Below, piece by piece: positions 60,087 to 64,000 of a stretch of 64,000 nt of DNA. The DNA lies in contig JARLJO010000064.1 in the NCBI GenBank assembly GCA_031291175.1, positions 123,919 through 187,918 on the forward strand. The letters are read 5' to 3'. Below the pieces are notes generated by a model that was given only the letters and a program-made list of their open reading frames with translations, was not told the origin of the DNA and ran no database searches. Numbering within the stretch: position 1 is the first letter of the stretch; every line of letters begins with the position of its first letter. The stretch comes from Gammaproteobacteria bacterium (lineage in GTDB: Bacteria > Pseudomonadota > Gammaproteobacteria > DSM-16500). The position numbers and the translations under genes are program-made.

Positions 60087-62642
60087 ATGCCAATGACTCA
60101 TGATGAAATAGTAAGCGCAGTAAAAATAGCTCGCGATAAATTTGATGATGTCAGAAAGAATAGCTATTGCTGGATTGTGGCACAAGCAATTATCGATAAC
60201 AGTAACATTATCTCTCCAGATAATTTTGATTTTTTGAATCAGCAGTTACGCTTGATAGGCGTGGAGTTATCTAGTGATTTTTTTCGCGCTTATAAAACTG
60301 TCCCTAAAGCCTACCAAGCTGGATTTGCTCAGTTAATCTATTCGCAAGATGAAATACTTGCCCAGAACATTTTAGGTTCTGGAGAAATAGATGAAGATGA
60401 CGTAGATGATGAAGATGCGGCATTGGCCTATAACTTTCTGATACCGGCAAATCAACAACAATACGATGAATTCATTCTCCGTGAATACCGTACTATATTG
60501 ACCTTAGCGGCAAACGGTAAAATTCAGTTTGATAGCCACGCCATAAATCAATTTTTCTGCAATGCCTCAGCGCCAATCATCGTTCAGATCTGGAAAGACC
60601 CTGAATTTGCTCCCTTCTTTGAACAACTTGCTCCTGAATTTCGCCTTTCTATTGTTGAAGCCATTTTCAATAAAATGCAAACAAACGGTCCCGCTCGTAA
60701 TGAACTCTTAAACAGTCCGCTACCGAATGGTGATTTATTTCTTCATGTTGTCGCTAAACTACCTGTCAAGAATCCAGGTTATGATATCCGTGTGATGCTA
60801 GACGAACCTGCCGCCAATGAATTTAAATCAACGACTTGCATTATCGTTGAGCTTATTCCAGAAGAGAAAAATGATGACGGACAGGCTCCCGTAGGCCCTC
60901 TCTATAAAATTAAAAAAATCATTCAAAGCAATGAAAGCGGCGAGCTAATTGAGCTGAAAGAAAAAGATGCCGTCAAAAATCGCGGCCAGTTAGCAGGACT
61001 CTCAAAAGCATTAAAACTCCATGAGCCGCCATTAAACGGCCTTGATTTAGCACGCAAGCCGTCTATTAAATCACTGCTTCCTTTTAAATCTTATGAAACA
61101 GTCACTGATATAGTATTAAACCGTAAAGGTGCTACACACTATAGCTTAATGGAAGATGTGATTCACCATGCCACATTTGAAGAAACAAATTTTTGGGCTG
61201 CAACACCTGCGGGAGATTCTGCTGTTGTATTGGCTGCTAAAAATAAAGCGACTCTATCCGTCACACCCTTTATTGCCATCAAAAAGCACGCTGATGCGAT
61301 AGCTCAGCAGAAACAGCTAGAGGATAAGGAACAAGCCAAAGAACTCAAGGAAAAAAGACCACCTGCATTAGGCAATAATGAATACTATTACTTAGATTAT
61401 TATAAAAAACACGAAGTAGATGAGAGATTAGCTGCTGAACGTAAAGAAGACGAAGAGATAGCACAACGCATTCGACAACGCCAGGAAATGGAAGCCAAAC
61501 AAGATGCAAGAATAACACAAGAACTCGGTAAAGCAGCTCTTTTTGCTGCAAGCCAAGCCAAAACAGATGCAGACTGGCAAGTTGTAACGGATCTATTGGA
61601 TAACGGTGCAAATTCGCATCTTTTTGATAACCAATCGCCTTATAGCATTGCTCATTATGCAGTTTTAGATAACAGAATAGATTTATTTAATCGTATTACA
61701 GGAGCAAACAAGCCCTTTGAAGTGAGAGAGAATGGCGCTGATATTAATTATCATAATCCAAACGCACAACGTCCTGCCACCCCACTCATTTGCGCAGCCG
61801 AATCACCCAATGTGAAAATGGAAACATTTCTCGCCTTATTGAATTTAGAAGGCATTCAGTTCAATCATAAGGCAGCGGGTGAAACAGCTTTATTCAATGC
61901 GGCGAAAAAGGGTCAAACCGATAAAGTTATGGCATTGCTTGCCAAACGTGGCATTGACGTCGAATCTAAACGCAGACCAGGCGATGGCAAAACAGCCAGT
62001 CAAATTGCGGAAGTAAATAAGCATCATGAAATAGCGAATATATTAAAACTGGATACATTGATCATGCAACTTTATGACAACAATCTCCCTCGTCATGCAG
62101 ATACCAGCTTCATGAAAGGATTAAAACAGGAGCAAATTGACCAAGTTTTTGGTAACTTCTTGAATCGTAATGATTATGATGAAAATAAGTTTAATCGTAC
62201 TTCATTCATTCTTTCGGAATGTTTAGCGCATTACAATCCGCCTGTAGCTCATGCATTAATTGCACCTGTGCCAGTAAAATTGGACTTAGCATTTACACGA
62301 GCCGATTTTGTCGCAACATCTACCAAGCTAAACTCAATGTTCTCATTAGCTCGTCACAGTAGTGAGAATAAGAAATATGAATGGTTAGGTGACATTCGCG
62401 CTAAGGCTTTGGAAAGACTGTTCGCTGACGTAGCAGCGCTGCCTGAAGTCGACTTGGCAGGCAAAAAAGAGCTGCTAGTGAATGCAAGACAAGCAGGTGT
62501 TTTTGCAAGACATCGCTCGACCTGTTGTTTCTTTCGATTTGGCAGAACCGATACGCAGGTCAAAATTGACAAGATGATTAGCGACATCAATGATAAATTA
62601 GGTTTAGCGAAAGATGATCGTTATGCGAATGTCTTAAGATAA
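60087..62642 (+). CDS. Effector-like ankyrin-type module C protein
   Basis: 851 aa, lacking module A. Module C begins almost at once: SYCWI at 26-30, DFFRAYKTVPKAYQ, FILREYRTILTLA, IVQIWKDPEF. Residues about 225-350 and 390-480 are insertions, the second a highly charged probable coiled coil (EDKEQAKELKEKR ... ERKEDEEIAQRIRQRQEMEAK). Ankyrin-like repeats follow (about 490-660: SIAHYAVLDNRIDLFNR, ALFNAAKKGQTDKVMALLAKRGIDVE, DGKTASQIAEVNKHHEIANILKL). The tail HRSTCCFFRFGRTDTQVKID is at 809-828. No signal peptide. Own promoter box; repeat copy 3 begins 4 nt after the stop. Confidence 0.78.
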   Translation: MPMTHDEIVSAVKIARDKFDDVRKNSYCWIVAQAIIDNSNIISPDNFDFLNQQLRLIGVELSSDFFRAYKTVPKAYQAGFAQLIYSQDEILAQNILGSGEIDEDDVDDEDAALAYNFLIPANQQQYDEFILREYRTILTLAANGKIQFDSHAINQFFCNASAPIIVQIWKDPEFAPFFEQLAPEFRLSIVEAIFNKMQTNGPARNELLNSPLPNGDLFLHVVAKLPVKNPGYDIRVMLDEPAANEFKSTTCIIVELIPEEKNDDGQAPVGPLYKIKKIIQSNESGELIELKEKDAVKNRGQLAGLSKALKLHEPPLNGLDLARKPSIKSLLPFKSYETVTDIVLNRKGATHYSLMEDVIHHATFEETNFWAATPAGDSAVVLAAKNKATLSVTPFIAIKKHADAIAQQKQLEDKEQAKELKEKRPPALGNNEYYYLDYYKKHEVDERLAAERKEDEEIAQRIRQRQEMEAKQDARITQELGKAALFAASQAKTDADWQVVTDLLDNGANSHLFDNQSPYSIAHYAVLDNRIDLFNRITGANKPFEVRENGADINYHNPNAQRPATPLICAAESPNVKMETFLALLNLEGIQFNHKAAGETALFNAAKKGQTDKVMALLAKRGIDVESKRRPGDGKTASQIAEVNKHHEIANILKLDTLIMQLYDNNLPRHADTSFMKGLKQEQIDQVFGNFLNRNDYDENKFNRTSFILSECLAHYNPPVAHALIAPVPVKLDLAFTRADFVATSTKLNSMFSLARHSSENKKYEWLGDIRAKALERLFADVAALPEVDLAGKKELLVNARQAGVFARHRSTCCFFRFGRTDTQVKIDKMISDINDKLGLAKDDRYANVLR

Positions 62643-62645
62643 TGT

Positions 62646-62763
62646 TGACTGGGGTCCTGTCAGGGTAGGTTTACTTTTTTCGTGCTCATAAATTCCGCGC
62701 GTAAAAAGCAAACCTACCCTGCCACCCCGTTTTTTTGATTCACTTCAACTTCGTTGAAGCGAA
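62646..62763. repeat. Palindromic dispersed repeat, copy 3, with second hairpin
   Basis: 62646-62736 is nearly identical to copy 1 (TGACTGGGGTCCTGTCAGGGTAGG ... ACCCCGTTTTTTT overall pattern). A second hairpin CTTCAAC/GTTGAAG at 62743-62759 follows the T-run, as in copy 1, where it reads CTTCCAC/GTGGAAG: the C-to-A and G-to-T changes keep the pair. It starts 4 nt after the stop of the upstream gene. The rest, to 62966, shows no gene that I trust. Confidence 0.85.
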
Positions 62764-62966
62764 AAGAACAGATTTGCCAGACACGAGAAGCCTGCGCGGG
62801 AATCTATTATTAGCAAGAGTAAATGACAAACTATTTTTGATCCCCGATAGCTCTCACATTCACCCACCTCATAAACAAAGATTGTTCCTATTCATAATTC
62901 CCAGTAATTGTCATGGGCTAAACCCAAACTAAAAGGTATAATTTGATAAATCTTAAGGAACTCCTC

Positions 62967-63320
62967 ATGACAACTATCGACCAAAAACATTGTGTACCCT
63001 GCGAAGGCGGCGTCTGCCCTCTTGATAACACTGAAAGCAACAGCCTGCTAAAAGAGCTAACCAGCTGGCAAATTAGTGCAGACAACAAACACATTTCCCG
63101 TGATTTTCGCTTTAAGAATTTTTATCAAACCATGGCTTTTGTGAATGCTATCGCCTGGATGGCCAATCTTGAAAATCATCATCCCGATTTAGAAGTAGGC
63201 TATAACCATTGCTTGGTGCGTTACACCACACACGCCATTGACGGCCTCTCTGAAAACGATTTCATTTGCGCAGCCAAAGTCGACACCCTCTTCAAACCTT
63301 ACGGAGATAAACAAGTATGA
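62967..63320 (+). CDS. phhB: Pterin-4a-carbinolamine dehydratase
   Basis: Dehydrates 4a-hydroxytetrahydrobiopterin, recycling the cofactor of phenylalanine hydroxylase. The 117-aa protein starts at ATG 62967, with AAGGA seven bases upstream; the frame opens at 62943 without a ribosome site. The active-site pattern ENHHPDLEVGYNHCLVRYTTHAIDGLSENDF (split here as HHPD, YN and TH..GL) has the conserved His-His and third His. An N-terminal extension CVPCEGGVCPL, with three Cys, precedes the fold and is common in proteobacterial members. It overlaps the thioesterase gene by 4 nt. Confidence 0.92.
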   Translation: MTTIDQKHCVPCEGGVCPLDNTESNSLLKELTSWQISADNKHISRDFRFKNFYQTMAFVNAIAWMANLENHHPDLEVGYNHCLVRYTTHAIDGLSENDFICAAKVDTLFKPYGDKQV

Positions 63321-63793
63321 CGGAAAATAACCATGACGATCGTCGCTCACTTATCATGTCCGAAATCATGACACCCGATATGGTCAATTTTCATGGCAAC
63401 GTTCATGGTGGTTATGTACTAGCCCTACTAGATCGTGTCGCTTATGCTTGCGCATCACGTTATTCCGCTAAAACCATTGTTACCCTTTCCGTGGATCAAG
63501 TTGTTTTTAAAGAACCCATTCACGTGGGCGAATTAGTGATCTGCTACTCTTCCGTGAACTACGTTGGTAATACTTCTCTAGAAATTGGTATTCGAGTGAT
63601 TGCAGAAAACTTAATTACCCAAAATAGCCGTCATACTAATACCTGCTATTTCACCATGGTGGCATTGGATGACAATGGCAAACCCACAAAAGTACCGCCC
63701 TTACCGCTATTAAATGACACACAAAAACGTCGCTTTGAAGAAGCGTTAACACGCAAACAATCACGCTTGCTGGCGCATACTACTAAAAAATAA
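63317..63793 (+). CDS. Acyl-CoA thioesterase, hotdog fold (YciA-like)
   Basis: 158 aa. A hotdog-fold thioesterase of the cytosolic BACH/YciA group that hydrolyses acyl-CoA. Landmarks: MTPDMVNFHGNVHGGYVLALLDRVAYACASRYS (the N..G..HGG..l...D catalytic helix) and VVFKEPIHVGELVICYSSVNYVGNTSLEIGIRV. The N-terminus is typical (MSEIMTPDMVN). It is translationally coupled to phhB (ATGA overlap). The stop is immediately followed by a repeat fragment. Confidence 0.9.
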   Translation: MTENNHDDRRSLIMSEIMTPDMVNFHGNVHGGYVLALLDRVAYACASRYSAKTIVTLSVDQVVFKEPIHVGELVICYSSVNYVGNTSLEIGIRVIAENLITQNSRHTNTCYFTMVALDDNGKPTKVPPLPLLNDTQKRRFEEALTRKQSRLLAHTTKK

Positions 63794-63814
63794 TGACTGG
63801 GGTCTTGTCAGGGT
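63794..63814. repeat. Left-end fragment of the palindromic repeat (copy 4)
   Basis: TGACTGGGGTCTTGTCAGGG, starting at the base after the thioesterase stop, matches the first 20 bases of the element with one substitution (C to T). The right arm is missing, so it is a remnant or a solo half-site. Confidence 0.7.
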
Positions 63815-63850
63815 CATTCTCCGTAACTATTAAAACTATTGACTCATAAC

Positions 63851-63930
63851 ACTGAGAACCCTGAAGTAGCATTGAGAGCTCTGATGTAGCACCGAGAACC
63901 CCGAAGTAGCACAAAGAACCCCTACGTACC
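63851..63930. repeat. Four 20-bp tandem repeats
   Basis: Units at 63851, 63871, 63891 and 63911, consensus AC(T/C)GAGAACCC(T/C)GAAGTAGC, are directly adjacent with no spacers. Units 1 and 3 differ by two bases, while 2 and 4 are more diverged. It lies in a noncoding region beyond the thioesterase gene; the rest, to 64000, contains G/C runs and no recognisable gene. Confidence 0.8.
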
Positions 63931-64000
63931 GTGGGTTTTGCCCCCGAACAACCCCCCCGGGTGCATATCTTTTATTATAAAGTGGTAAAAACACCGGACC

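Noticed and set aside
62735..62932. Plus-strand frame of 65 codons after repeat copy 3
   Set aside because: It begins inside the repeat hairpin region, has no ribosome site and resembles no protein; most likely chance.
63851..63930. CRISPR array
   Set aside because: The 20-bp units abut directly with no spacers, they are imperfect, and no cas gene is present.

Overview
The window looks like chromosome of a gammaproteobacterium with an intracellular or host-associated lifestyle, most likely of the order Legionellales (Legionella/Coxiella/Aquicella/Berkiella relatives). This placement is inferred from three things: conserved gammaproteobacterial housekeeping blocks (smc-zipA-ligA; rpmF-plsX-fabHDG-acpP-fabF-mltG-tmk-holB-tatD; rluC next to rne), moderate-to-low GC, and a large island of ankyrin-type, effector-like genes preceded by motifs that resemble the PmrA boxes known from Legionella and Coxiella. 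No species can be named from the sequence alone.

Layout. 1-0.9 kb: 3' end of a thioester-reductase-like gene. 0.9-7.3 kb (minus): smc-zipA-ligA. 7.4-9.0 kb: histidine kinase plus single-domain receiver. 9.0-11.3 kb (minus): comEC. 11.4-15.5 kb: a palindromic repeat, a membrane protein and two unknown genes, one a 739-aa effector-like protein. 15.4-27.7 kb (minus): one long housekeeping run reading yceD-rpmF-plsX-fabH-fabD-fabG-acpP-fabF-mltG-tmk-holB-tatD-lolC-lolD. 28.0-34.7 kb: rluC and rne, with a 754-aa membrane protein inserted between them. 34.7-46.9 kb: a small Trm112-like gene, an aberrant uracil-DNA-glycosylase-like protein, a QseBC/PmrAB-type two-component system, an AddB/AddA-like recombination pair, a probable 6S RNA, an SDR oxidoreductase and minor pilins pilV-pilW-pilX. 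47.0-62.6 kb: the effector-like island. 62.6-64.0 kb: phhB, an acyl-CoA thioesterase and repeats.

The island is the main point of interest. It has seven unrecognised or ankyrin-like proteins plus one secreted GH18 chitinase, in five transcription units. Each unit begins with two TTAA-type half-sites exactly 11 bp apart, followed exactly 11 nt later by a -10-like hexamer. This is the architecture of a single activator-controlled regulon, and the OmpR-family regulator at 35.8 kb is a candidate activator. The proteins are mosaics of three modules: A (IAPIHLENH ... YCIDARTR), B (the body of the tandem pair at 47.1 and 49.0 kb) and C (SYCWI, ankyrin-like repeats, and a C-terminal HRS..FF.F..GRT..Q.KID tail). 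I recognise none of these modules as a named family. They are good candidates for a shuffled family of secreted host-interaction proteins.

Other unusual items: a palindromic element with compensatory base changes between copies, a predicted near-leaderless yceD transcript, a TTG start for fabF, absence of pabC and yceF from their usual places, and four 20-bp tandem repeats at the right end.
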